64,000 nucleotides of DNA, taken from NCBI RefSeq assembly GCF_048771995.1, contig NC_133050.1, positions 4,352,501 to 4,416,500 on the forward strand, given 5' to 3'. Shown here piece after piece: positions 1 to 9,989 of this stretch; position 1 is the stretch's first letter, and each line of letters starts with the position of its first letter. This stretch comes from Taeniopygia guttata. Taxonomy: Eukaryota > Chordata > Aves > Passeriformes > Estrildidae. Made by a program: the position numbers and the translations under genes. Below the pieces are notes generated by a model. That model saw only the letters and a list, made by a program, of their open reading frames with translations. It did no database searches and was not told the DNA's origin.

Positions 1-1220
1 GGGACCAACCCAAGCACCTGCAGCAGCGTGTGTTACCCCCCCTTTGGACAGAGGGGTGAGTAGAACCATCTCTGTCCAGCCACGAGCAACAAAGCTCTCT
101 GTGGGAGCTGTGAATTAAAGGCCTTTACACACTCACATTTCACATCTTCCCTGTCTGCTGTGTTTCAGCTCTTGGCAAGATGCATTTGCCTCCTGCTTGG
201 TGGAAGCTGCTGTGGCCCAGGGCCAGCACAGACTGGGCTGGGTGGGCCAGGCAGTGTGGTGGAGAGTCTTGGCTGATCTTGGTGTGTGCCTGGCCTCAGA
301 AAAGGCTTGGAAGGTTTGCCTCCCAAATGTCCTGCTCACTGGCTCTCCCTGTGCATCTTGGAGAGCACAAGGTAGGCATTTCTGGCAGCTGGGCATCAGC
401 AGGCCTTCAAATGGGGGCGTGTTGTGGAGCGAGCCCAGCTGAGATACCCTGAGAGGAGCCCAGGGCTCCTTGCTCCTCTCTGCTGGCCCGTGAGTGTCTG
501 TCTGCTCTCGGGATGGCCCTGGCTGTGTCACGGGTGCTGCATGGACACGAGACAGCCGCTCCTGTCCCGCTGGGTCCCAGCAGTGCCTGGCAGCCGTCCT
601 GCATCCACGTCAGGATGCTGGCCAAGAGAGGCCCTGGAAGCTGAGGCAGCAGATTTGAAGCTTTTGCAGGTGCCAACAAGTCAAGGCCAGCAGTGTTCCC
701 TCAGGATACAGCATTCCTGAGGGGCTTCCCCAGAGCTGCCTGATGCCACCCACTCCTTGTGGCACCAGTTGCTTTCCTGTGGAAGGTTCTACCTTCTCCA
801 AGAGCTCTGACTGCTCTGCTCCCCTTGTTTGCATTGGCTTCATAATATTTCTTGGGGAAATGCTACCAGGGAGGATGAAGGCATGGTTTTTCCCCAGCAC
901 TGGGTGGGTTTTTCCCCAGCACATCACGGTCAAACCTTGCCAGGGCTTCCGCTGCCCTCTTCCAACACCATTGGCTTCTTTTCCAACCCCAATTTGTACA
1001 CAAGTACCAAGTGCTGGTGAGGGGGCAGTGGGTCACCCCGTGTGCCACTGGGGCAGCCCCTGCTTGCCCTGGGGTGCTGGGGCCAGGCTCTGGGAGCAGC
1101 AGCATCCCTCTGCTGAACTCCGTCTGTATTCAATAGGAACACGGTCAAACAGCCCCCTGGAATGGACCCATTTTTGCTGGTACTGAGAAGGTACTTGTAG
1201 TTTAGTAGATCATTCCGTCT
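1..1220. other. Unassigned sequence left of the first gag remnant
   Basis: This stretch has moderate GC and only short overlapping open frames on both strands, none with a recognisable domain or convincing splice pattern. The right part (about 930-1,415) is open on the minus strand and could be the continuation of the neighbouring retroviral fragment beyond its zinc knuckle, since the frame lies just downstream of it in that orientation. I could not match it to protease or dUTPase with confidence. Confidence 0.3.
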
Positions 1221-1499
1221 GTGAGTTTCGCAGTTCCGAATGCGGGGCAGGAGCTCTGCTGTTGCTGTGATGAAATGCCAGTCCTGATTAGAAAAAGGAA
1301 CAGGTTTAGTGAGTCTCAATCGGTAAGGTTCAGTCTTGTCAGTGGTGTAAGCTTGGCTGCTGACACTAGGCACAATGTGGTGAACAGCAGCTCTGGCCAC
1401 AACGCTCTGGCCCACCCCATTTGTGTCATCACGCGGGATAGGACCGCGCTCCCCAATCAGTTTTTTTGCTGGTTGGAGATTTCCCCCGCGCCCACTTTC

Positions 1500-2345
1500 C
1501 CTGCTTGTAAAGGCACTGCCCCCCTAAAGGGGCACTGGCCTATGATATGTCCCTCTTGGTTACAGAAATAGCATCAGCGTTTGGGTGCAGGAGGTCTTGC
1601 AGCCCTTGGTGTTTTTGGGGTTGCCATTGCTTCTGCAACCACCTTTTCCTGTGGTTTTATCGCGTCCTCTGTCATTAGTGTGGCTTTCCTCGTGCAGTCC
1701 TCAATGAGCTGATCGATGTGGGTGGAGGCGATGCTGGAAGGGCCATGATGACTCGCTGACAGGCTTCATTTGCATTCGTAGTGGCAATTTCTAGTGTGAG
1801 CTGATCTTGGAGCTCTGGATTTTGCACCCTTTTCTCGACCAAAGCTTTCACTCGATCAACAAAATCCATGAATGGCTCTGTAACAGATTGCTTTAAAGCG
1901 GTGTAAGAAATGACAGGTTCTTTAGAAGGCATGTTAAAAAATGCACATTCTGCTGCATCCCTGGACAGGTCTAACACTGGTCTGGGAATGCCTGCTGCTT
2001 GGCCCCAATCATCCTCACCCACCAGATGTTCTAAAGGGATCTCTTCATCCTCTATATCTGTGGAATAAGTGGGACTCTGCAGAATTTCTGGAAGGAGGTC
2101 CCCTGCCAACCTTTTCCAAGTTTGTTCCCACATCTTAAATTCAGATTGAGGGAGCAAACAGCTAAAAAGACATCTCAAATCAGCAGGGACAAGTGGTTTG
2201 GAACTTAGAGTAGCTTTTTAAATGCTCTTTAAAAATTCACTCCTTTCTCCAAATTCACGCTTGGTTTTGCAGAGCTCCCTTATACTCTCGTAAGAAAGGG
2301 GCTCCCACCTGGGGTTTTGTCCTCTCGCATTACAAATAACTGGAG
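1500..2345 (-). pseudogene. Retroviral gag remnant (capsid to nucleocapsid), broken
   Basis: On the minus strand this reads as the capsid and start of nucleocapsid of an ERVK-like Gag. The capsid start lies near 2,345. A stop near 2,218 interrupts it, and the reading resumes in the open stretch 2,178-1,675. That stretch holds the major homology region pattern Q-x3-E-x7-R near 1,850-1,900. Further down, 1,573-1,532 encodes a CCHC zinc knuckle (C-x2-C-x4-H-x4-C) preceded directly by a TGA. A second, degenerate knuckle may follow at about 1,520-1,490. At least two stops and a frame change make it non-functional. No LTR belonging to it is visible in the window, so it is a fragment rather than a complete element. 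GC-rich sequence above 2,348 may be the proline/alanine-rich part of the same Gag. Confidence 0.8.
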
Positions 2346-2741
2346 CCATGAGCAGGGGATGGGTCTCTGGCCGGTTTCTGTTTCCCGGAGCCGACAGCCC
2401 CGCCGCTGCCGCTGCCCTGTGTGGGGGTGGCCGCGGCTGCGGGGCCGTGCGGAGCGGGGCGGGGGCCGGGGGTGCTGCTGGAGCTGCGAGGGGAGGAGCT
2501 GGGGCTGAACGCCGCAAGGGAGGAGGAGGAGGGCTTGGGCGAAGGGAGGGGTGTGGGGTGGGGGTGTGTTCTTGTCCTGCCTCTGTCGCTGCACAGGGGT
2601 CATGGGGGGGCACACGCAGCCCCTGTGCTGCAGCTGAGCTGCTCTGCCCAGCACTGGTGGCCGCCATCCCAGCTGGTTGTGCTTGTCCCAGTTCGCTGAC
2701 AGCTGGGGCCCTGGGCAGAGCCCTGACAGCCTGGGCTGGCC

Positions 2742-3549
2742 CCAGGGAAGGAGAAGGAGCCCCTGGAGAAGCTGCACCAGGTGGGGCTGCTGCTGCTGGG
2801 GGCAGCAAGGGCAACATCAAGGATGAGAACCTCTTGCTCCACCTGGTCTCCGGCAGGGTGAAGATGATGGACTTTGATTCTGGCACCTTCTCCAAAGCCA
2901 GGCTGCACAGGGAATTTGCAGATGAGTCCACACACAGGGGGATGCTCCCAGATTTGGGCATTGCACAGCTTGGCCGGGAGCCAAAGGTTCCCCCTTTGCT
3001 GGGGCGGATGCAGCTGATCCTTCAGTCGGCTGCCAGGCTGCTTTTGGCAGGGCTGGGGGCATGGGCTGGGGTGGGTACGAAATGGGAGTGGGCTCCTGGC
3101 CCTGCCAACAGCCCCCAGCACCCACCGTGCCCCGGGCTGGGGCTGGGGCAGCCAGCCCAACACAAACAAATCTCCATGGTGGGAGCAGAGGTGGGACTGC
3201 AGAGCCTGTGCAGGGGGTGCTTTGCTTTGCAGGCAGGGAAGGGCTTGGGCTGCTCCACTGCCCTTGTTTGCTTTGGGATCACCATGGGGGCAGTGCAGGG
3301 GGAGGGAGAAAGCCTGGGCTTCCCTCCCCTGTGACTTTTTTTTTTTACTTTTTTCCTTGTTTCCCCTTTTTGTCTGTAATCTATTTTCAATAATTTAATG
3401 TTTGTTTTTCTAGAGGAAGCGTTCCAGGTGGGGTCCAGTCTGGATCAGGAAGTGCTTGGGAGCAGCTGCAGCGTGGATGGGCCGTGCCCTTGGAGAAGGC
3501 TGAGGGCATCGTTTGGGACCAGCTTTTCTTCCAGCAGTGGATGGCATGA
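2742..3549 (+). pseudogene. PIM-like serine/threonine kinase pseudogene
   Basis: Three pieces of a PIM-family kinase are visible in order. At 2,742-2,805 is the segment leading into the glycine-rich loop (PGKEKEPLE...QVG). It breaks off and is joined to 2,810-2,930, which holds the catalytic and activation-loop segment (IKDENLLL, then MDFDSG where DFG would be expected). A polypyrimidine tract and AG at about 3,410 precede 3,411-3,549, which resembles the PEWI/AVWSLG-to-GQLFF part of the C-lobe but shifts frame and ends at a TGA (3,547-3,549). The loss of most of the N-lobe, the changed DFG and the frameshift argue against a working enzyme. The family phosphorylates Ser/Thr substrates in the cytosol and is multiplied in songbird genomes. 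A long open frame (2,348-3,334) running through it is probably fortuitous. Confidence 0.72.
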
Positions 3550-4045
3550 GGTGGGTCCTGTCTGCTGGGGATGGTGGGATCAGAGCTTTGGGGAGATGGC
3601 AGCGAGCACAGGAGCGTCCTGCTCTGGGCAGCTGCTGAGGGCTGGAGGTGCCATGGCTGGCTGCAGGCTGGGCACATGTCCTGCCCTCCTGCTCTGCTCC
3701 CAAAGGCAGCAGTGATGGGCAGCTCTGGGCACAGCTCTGGGCACAGCCAGCATGGCCTGGGCTCTGTGGGCAGCTGGGACAAGGGGACAGGAGCCTTCAG
3801 CTGACGGGCACTTTCTGGTTTCTCTCCTTGCAGCCGGGCTCTGCGGGTGCTGAGGCTGCTCTGGGCTCTGCCAGGGCTCTGCTGGGCTCTGCCCCGGGCA
3901 CAGCTGGGCTGGCTCTGCCCTCACATTGCTCTGACAGCTTTGCATCAGACGAGCCCGTTGGAGCACAGTGCCTGAGCTTTCTGCTTTGGCAGGTGAGCGA
4001 GACTCTTCTGCAGGCCAGGAGATTGCAGCTGGGGACACACATCTG
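3550..4045. other. Unassigned GC-rich stretch before ERV-1
   Basis: No recognisable gene. A good acceptor-like sequence (polypyrimidine tract, CAG at 3,832-3,834) followed by an open stretch ending at a donor-like CAG/GTGAGC near 3,992 could be a lost exon, perhaps from the neighbouring kinase-like gene. The encoded alanine/glycine/leucine-rich sequence matches nothing I know. Confidence 0.25.
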
Positions 4046-4703
4046 TCGGAATCTGTGGGTATTGGTGATTCCGAGATTGTAGAAAGTCTCTGTCTTTCTG
4101 CCCCGTTGCCAAAGAAGAAGCCATAGTTCGTCTGTGCTGTTTTCAAGGTTGTTTATTTTTGCTTATCTATAACAAGTTCTGCTGCCCTGCCACAGGTCTG
4201 TCCTGCAGGGCAGTGTGCGGGGCTCTGCCCCTCAGTGGGATGGTACAAACATTATATACCAGAAACTACGTGTACTATATTTACAATAATGTGCCAATAT
4301 CTATCATCTACGTTGAGCAGTGTGTTCCCAGCCTAAACCAATAGAAAAATGCCAACATCACCAAGAACATGGAGGTAAGGAAGAAGAAGGAGGAAGAACA
4401 GGATCAGGCCCACTTTCCTCCATCTTAGAACTCCTGACCCCCCTGTACAAAGTAACCCCCCCCCTGTACAGGTGTTAAACCCCCCCTGTACAATACTAAA
4501 AAATTTTCCCCTCTAATTTGTGACTACTTTTACTATACCATCTAACTCTCTGTGACCGCTTGTTCCACCCCCAAAGTTGGTAATTCATTCCATGGTTCAA
4601 ACTCAAGATCACAGCTGTTTTCAGCTGCTTGCCAGGGTCTAAAATGCTTTTGACCAAGGCCTGGAACCTCTGAAAATATCTGAGGGACATTTTGAGTTCC
4701 GAC
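4046..4703 (-). mobile_element. ERV-1 3' LTR (copy A)
   Basis: A 658-bp LTR read on the minus strand, bounded by the perfect 8-bp terminal inverted repeat TGTCGGAA/TTCCGACA. In the minus sense it carries a TATATAAT box at 4,252-4,258 and an AATAAA signal at 4,152-4,157. Its U3 contains three close repeats of a CCCCCCTGTACA-type unit (4,438-4,494), an enhancer-like arrangement. It is followed in genome order by the element's polypurine tract and envelope remnant, which makes it the 3' LTR. It differs from copy B (13,429-14,088) at roughly two dozen positions by eye. No target-site duplication is seen. Confidence 0.9.
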
Positions 4704-5112
4704 ATCTCCCCTCTCTGTTTGAACCAGAAACACCCGCTTTACCATGCTGTTCAAGGCCTTTCGAATACACACAAAAATGCATGGTAGAACAAGCAGAAGA
4801 ACTACAAGCCCTATAAGAATATAAAATGCTATTTTCAAAAGTTCTTTCCACAATGGTGAGATATCAAAAAAGTTAAACAAATTATCCCACCAGGACCCTG
4901 TAACTCTGTTCAATTTGCTAATACTATTCTGTATTTGTTTTATATTTTCATGAATAGATTTTGAATGATCGGACAAGTTCATGCAGCACATCCCCTCAAA
5001 TTCCTCACATCCGTGCCCATGTGTCAGCAGCAAATAATCAATTGCCGGCCTGTTTTGAAGCACTGCTTGCCTTGCACTGCTGATGTCTGTTAACATGTCA
5101 CTCAGTGCAAAC
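4542..5112 (-). pseudogene. Envelope transmembrane (TM) subunit remnant, alpharetrovirus-like
   Basis: The open frame encodes most of a retroviral TM ectodomain. It has the immunosuppressive-domain region followed by a C-x6-CC cysteine motif (about 5,025-4,985), an N-glycosylation sequon just after, a helical stretch, and a strongly hydrophobic membrane segment of about 25 residues (roughly 4,850-4,770). The cytoplasmic tail continues through the polypurine tract into the LTR and stops at 4,542. The motif set is that of avian leukosis/sarcoma-type envelopes. The N-terminal part (surface subunit, fusion peptide) is missing because the frame is cut at the ERV-2 LTR boundary near 5,112. It cannot encode a complete envelope. 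Confidence 0.85.
4704..4715 (-). promoter_or_regulatory. ERV-1 polypurine tract
   Basis: On the minus strand this is an uninterrupted purine run directly abutting the TGTCGG start of the 3' LTR, the usual place for plus-strand priming in reverse transcription. It lies inside the envelope reading frame. Confidence 0.75.
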
Positions 5113-5508
5113 TGTTGCAGCATTTTTGAGAGAAAGAGGGCATGAACTGTGAAAGTTGAGCTACTCCAGGCTAGGCCTCAGATTGAGGCCTGGTGTGGCC
5201 TTCAAAGCCTCTGACGCAGTTAGAAATTCAGGGTTTGTGGCGCAGATAGAAAATAGTCTTAAGGTATTGTGGGGACCACGGGGTGTGAACTAGTATAGGT
5301 TTTATGGTGTACGGTGTAGACCGTTTTAAGGAAAAGGTAAACAATATTAGCCTACCAATTAGAGAGTCTTTGTTTCTGTAAACTATGTAGAAGCTTATAT
5401 AAACTACCGCCTGATTTTGAATAAAGGGAGAACGTTGCATTAATCATATTGATTGGATGCGCGTTTGTCTTGTCCAGTTTCCCGTTTCCCTGAGGTTCCC
5501 TGGCTTTA
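5113..5508 (+). mobile_element. ERV-2 5' LTR
   Basis: 396 bp beginning TGTTGCAGC and ending at the last base shared with the 3' LTR. It contains a TATATAA box (5,396-5,402) and AATAAA (5,420-5,425) in the expected order. The shared right end reads ...CTTTA rather than the canonical CA, so the exact terminus is uncertain by a few bases. The primer-binding site begins two bases further on. Confidence 0.9.
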
Positions 5509-5510
5509 AG

Positions 5511-5528
5511 TGGCGCCCGCACAGGGAC
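5511..5528 (+). promoter_or_regulatory. ERV-2 primer-binding site (tRNA-Lys type)
   Basis: The 18 bases begin TGGCGCCC and continue GCACAGGGAC, very close to the complement of the tRNA-Lys 3' end used by many beta- and lentiviruses. It lies immediately inside the 5' LTR, where minus-strand synthesis is primed. This supports a class II assignment. Confidence 0.85.
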
Positions 5529-5939
5529 TCAGGAGGCTCCGAAAAGGCTGCCAAATTACTTTTAGAGTAATGGGCAGTCGGGTTTTGAGTCGCGCGACAG
5601 AAATTTAGGTCCAAATCGCCTCATGGTGACGGGACCGGGATCCCAAATTCACTTTTTGTGAACGGGGATCAAGTGGGACGAAGCAGAAGTCTCCAAACTC
5701 CGAATTGGGCCGTTCCCAACGGGAGGAAAAAGACTCTTCGCATTGTTGTTTGTTTGCGAGAGTCCGTTGGAGCAGTGGGAAGACCTCGGCGTTCACAAGA
5801 GACCCGAACGGCGGGGGTGGACGTGGCCGAGGCCGGGGAGCTGGAGCGGAGCTGCTGCCTTGCCGAAGAAAAGCGAGAGCGGAGCAGCCCGCGGAGGTGA
5901 GGTAAGCCGCGGAGAGACAGAGAGGGTGAAAGGTTCACC
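5529..5939 (+). promoter_or_regulatory. ERV-2 leader
   Basis: Untranslated leader between primer site and gag ATG, GC-rich in its second half. A donor-like GAG/GTGAGG/GTAAGC cluster near 5,893-5,905 sits where a retroviral major splice donor would be. The gag ATG at 5,940 has the favourable context TCACCATGA. Confidence 0.6.
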
Positions 5940-7967
5940 ATGAATGGAGATTTACAGGCTTCAGTGCGGCTGCTCTTTCATATTCTCTCAAAGAGAGCTG
6001 AAAAAGTTAAAGAAGCCGATTTAGAACAGTTGGTCCTTTGGGCAAGAAGCAAAGGCAAGCTGCAAAAACCTTCCCTGATTTTTAGTGAAACCGAATGGCA
6101 AGAGCTGGGGCAGCTGCTTTGGGATGCGGTCATAGAGGGCAAAAAGAACAAGAAAACACTATTAGAGCTTGGAGGTGTTTGGAAGAAAGTTTCACATACC
6201 TTACAGAGCATGGCCGCGGAGAAAGAGGCAGCGGAAGCTGCAATTCGAGCATTCGAGCAGTCCACAGCAGAACAAATAGAAACGCGAAAGCCATCGCAGG
6301 TTGAAAAATTCTTTAATGTTTGTAATATGCGGCCAGTGCGAGGGCAGAAAGCCCCAGTCAGCCCCTCTGTCAGAGATGTTGTTGCTCGTTTGGAGGGCGG
6401 CGCGGAGCCGGGCGGCGCGGGGCCGGGCGGCACGAGACAAAGCAGGGATGTGGCTGCGCCCGGAGCGGAAGTGTGCTCACGAGCAGCGGATGTTAACAGC
6501 TCGGCGGCTTCGCGAAATGCGGCAGACCAGGAAGTGACCCTCCCGGGTCCCTCGGGAGGCGGGGGACACCTGAAAAGGCAGGCGGAGTTGGTGACGAAAC
6601 AGGGCTGAGTCAGGAGGAGGAACTCAGGGGCGGAGATCAAGGCAGAGACCAGGGCGGAGACGGGAGCGAGGCGGCGCTGGCCCCTCGCCCCCCCGGCAGC
6701 AGCAGCGGCTGCGGCTGCCGCGGCTGCGTGCATGCGGAGAGGAACGGCTCGCCGGCACCCGCCGGAGGCGGCGGCCGCTGCCAGCAGCCTGGCGCGGTTT
6801 GGAGGGGCTGGACACCCCAATGCTAGCGGAGTGGCAGAAGTAGCCACCCAAACAACACCAGAGCAGAGCCCCGAAAATGCCAGTTCCCATCCCACCACGG
6901 TAGCGCTGCGCAGCCCTCTCCCACCGAGTTCAGATTCTGACGACTCAGAGCCAGACTTTCCGGTTGTCAATTGCAGCAGGGACACGCGATCACAGAACAA
7001 GATACAAAGACCAAATACGTTACAGAAAAAAATAGCCCGCCTTGCCACCCTTTCGAATCGTCAGGCTCAAGCAGTGGAACCTCCCACTGGCCAGCAATTG
7101 GCATTGCCAGCAGTTTTAAAAAATCCATTGCAGTCCCGATGGGCGTCAGTTGTGAAGGATGCTCTTTTAGACGGTGACTGGAAGGCTGCCAGCTCCCTGG
7201 CTTGTCCTGTTATAGTGTCTAATGGGAATGCCATCTGGGAGCCCCATGACTGGAAAATCCTACAATCAGCTAAGCAGACAGTCACCGCTTATGGGATCAG
7301 ATCAGAAGCAGCCAGGAACATCATTCAGTATATATTCACAGCAGATGTGCTTTGTCCTGGTGATTCATCTAACATTGCATCCCTGCTTCTGACACCTTCT
7401 CAATTCCTCATGTTTGAAAGGGAATGGAAGCGGTTGGCAATTGAGGAGGCCAACAAACACACAAATGTGGGAGACCCCTTTTTTGGAGTCCAGCCAGATA
7501 TGCTGACTGGGCGAGGACCATATGCAACCAATCAGGTACAACTTACCTTTCCTGTTGAAATACATAAATTGTCACAGCAATTGGCCCATCAAGCTTTGCT
7601 TTTGGTACCAGACAAGAAAAAGTCAGCATCCTATGCCACCATAAAGCAAGGAGCCACTGAACCGTTTGGACAATTTATTGATAGGCTGTCAGCTGCTTTA
7701 AAGGATGCACCTGACGTGCCACCAGACATTCAGGAACATTTATTCCGATCCCTTGCTTTTGAGAATGCTAACCCACCCACCAGAACCATCCTAGCCACCC
7801 TCCCTCAGGGCTGTCCAGTCGATGAGATGCTTGTCAGAGCCACACGCGCAGAACAGAGCAACCAAGCTGCGGCATTCACCGCAACCATCCAGGACGCAAT
7901 TCAACAACAAGGACACATCATTGCAGCTGCTTTATCAAGCAACAACACAAGGAGACAAAAGACGTAA
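5940..7967 (+). pseudogene. ERV-2 gag, one in-frame TGA
   Basis: One frame runs 675 codons from ATG 5,940 to TAA 7,965-7,967, interrupted only by TGA at 6,606-6,608 (codon 223). The first part resembles a matrix-like helical domain and has no Gly at position 2, so no myristoylation signal. The middle (about 6,370-6,800) is alanine/glycine/arginine-rich and very GC-rich. From about 7,090 it is a class II capsid, with the major homology region Q-x3-E-x7-R near 7,650-7,690. The frame ends after a Gln/Ala-rich tail with no CCHC knuckle. The long open frame around a single stop suggests recent inactivation or a selected Gag. An internal ATG at 6,732 could restart a capsid-only product. Confidence 0.85.
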
Positions 7968-9971
7968 TGAAAAAGTATAGCAATACTGAGTGTTTTCCAT
8001 GATGCCAAGAGGGATGGACATTATGCAAATCAAAGTTATTTCAAATACAATGTGGATGAAAATTACCGAAAAAAAAAAAAAAGAGATAGAAATGTTAATA
8101 ATGATTTAACTGCTAAAACTGTCTTTGAAAACAAAGATTTGAGAAAAGTCAGTCAGATGGAATGTTGGCATTGAGTTCACAATTTCTGTTTTTGAGTTTT
8201 TATAGATAATAAGATAAATAATAATTGTCAAGTTTTTATAGGTAATGATAAGTAGTGATTGTTACTAATGTTATATGAATGCTTTGACAAGATTGTTTTA
8301 AACTATTTTAAACATTTCTTGTTAATAGGTTGATCATATAATGTAAGTTGTCTGATTTTTGTGATAAGAATTATTATTAAGATGTTAAGGTATTGAGGTT
8401 TTAATATTTACCGTCAGTTTTCATATGTTTTATGGGTTTTTTAAGTGATTGATTGTAAGATGTATTTTTCAGGATCCTGTGTGTTTGATTTTTTAACTAC
8501 TCATGTGTTTTCTTTATTCAATTTTCTATGCAGCTGCAGTTCATCTTTTAAAAATTTATAGTCCAAGTTCTGGTTCAAGATTTCAGACTTCAAATTCTCA
8601 GATTTTTGAAGAAAAGGTTTGTTGTATTTAGAGAATTTTTGTCTTGAAACAAATTTTAGACAGGTTCAATTATTTGATGTTTTGATAAATTTTTAATAAT
8701 AAGGTTTTTCACTTATAACTGTTATTTTTAAGACTTTTGCTTTAAACATATCCTCCAATTAGAGTTTGAGCTCTGGCCAGGCTCTGGCTCTACGTGGATG
8801 GTGTGATTGATCCAGATGTTTTCTGCATCAAAAAAGTATTCAAGTCCTTTTGGCTTGACAATTTGACCATACAGGACAGCTGAGCCTCAAAGGAGGTTTT
8901 GGAGAGACATGATCCGGACATGTTTTATCCAAATCTCTGTTGTTTTAAGGTTTTTCAGCTGCTGCAGACTCTGGGATGACAATTTGATAGTGTAGCACTT
9001 GGTAACTGTGATTTTATATGTAATATTGATTGTGTATTATTTGATTGATTTTTATTTGTTGTTAGTTTCTTTACTATATGCATTGTTTTGTTCTTAATGT
9101 TTTTCATGTTTATAACAAAGATGTTGATATTTCCATTTCTTCATGCAAGTTTTAGGGAACAGAATTGAGAGAGGACCCTCCAGTCCCTGTGGGGGTGTTG
9201 GGTTTGTTTGTGTTTTAACAGGTGCAGAATCTAGATGGATTTCAGTGAAGAATGTGGAACTTATCAATTGCAAGAGGGCACTGATCTCTCCACAAGTGGA
9301 TCAGAGGATGCACAGCAAAAGTGGATTGTGCAAAGATTTGTGTTTCACCCACAGAAGATCGTGGGCTTTGAGTTTTTTTTATAAGTGTGTTTTTAATGAT
9401 GTTATAGAATTATTTTTTTTGCTGAGTTTTAATAAGTTTTAGTAATGCCTGTGATTTTTCTGTTCATCTTGCCATTGTCTTTCAATGGCAAAAGAAAAAG
9501 AGGGAGGTCCCAACGTGGATCAGCAGAAATTCTACTTGAGTGAGTGTTTTTACCCATCCAACCAAGAAGTCATGTGATGGACAGGACAGATGCTCTCGCT
9601 GCATTGATACGAAAAGGCAGAAACAGAATTTTAAAAATAGATGAAAAAGATATCAACCCGCAGTGATAACAACGTGAACAACAACAGTTTGCCTGGAACA
9701 TCCCTGATGAATCCAGTTCTGATGAAAATTAATTTTGTAGAGTACAGAAAAATAAGTTGAAATATCATAAGTGTGAAGTTAGATTTATCAGAAGTTAGTT
9801 TATTAAAAGTTATAGTTTATGTTTAAAATTAAGATTGTTTCTTTCATGTTAGCTGGGTCAAAGGGTATTGCACTTTTTTTATCTTTATAGTTATTTAAAT
9901 TGTTGTACCGTGTTTTTTACAGTGTGGGCAAAAATTAGTTCATTGCACCTTCACTCCAGCCTGAGTAGCTC
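7968..9971 (+). other. ERV-2 T-rich non-coding internal region
   Basis: About 2 kb of strongly T-rich plus-strand sequence with many stops in all frames. It occupies the place where nucleocapsid, pol and env should be. It contains an A14 run at about 8,069-8,082 and a 99-codon open frame (9,143-9,442) that matches nothing known. The strand composition bias is striking compared with gag. Confidence 0.6.
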
Positions 9972-9988
9972 AAAAGAAAAAGAGGGAA
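9972..9988 (+). promoter_or_regulatory. ERV-2 polypurine tract
   Basis: A run of 17 purines (AAAAGAAAAAGAGGGAA) followed by one T and the TGTTGC start of the 3' LTR, the standard plus-strand primer position. Confidence 0.85.
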
Positions 9989-9989
9989 T

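Noticed and set aside
2348-3334. 328-codon open frame as a real protein
   Set aside because: It is low-complexity Gly/Ala sequence joined to a kinase fragment with lost motifs; the retained KDEN part belongs to a pseudogene.
5978-7048. 356-codon minus-strand frame opposite gag
   Set aside because: Shadow of the gag frame in GC-rich sequence, without any recognised domain.
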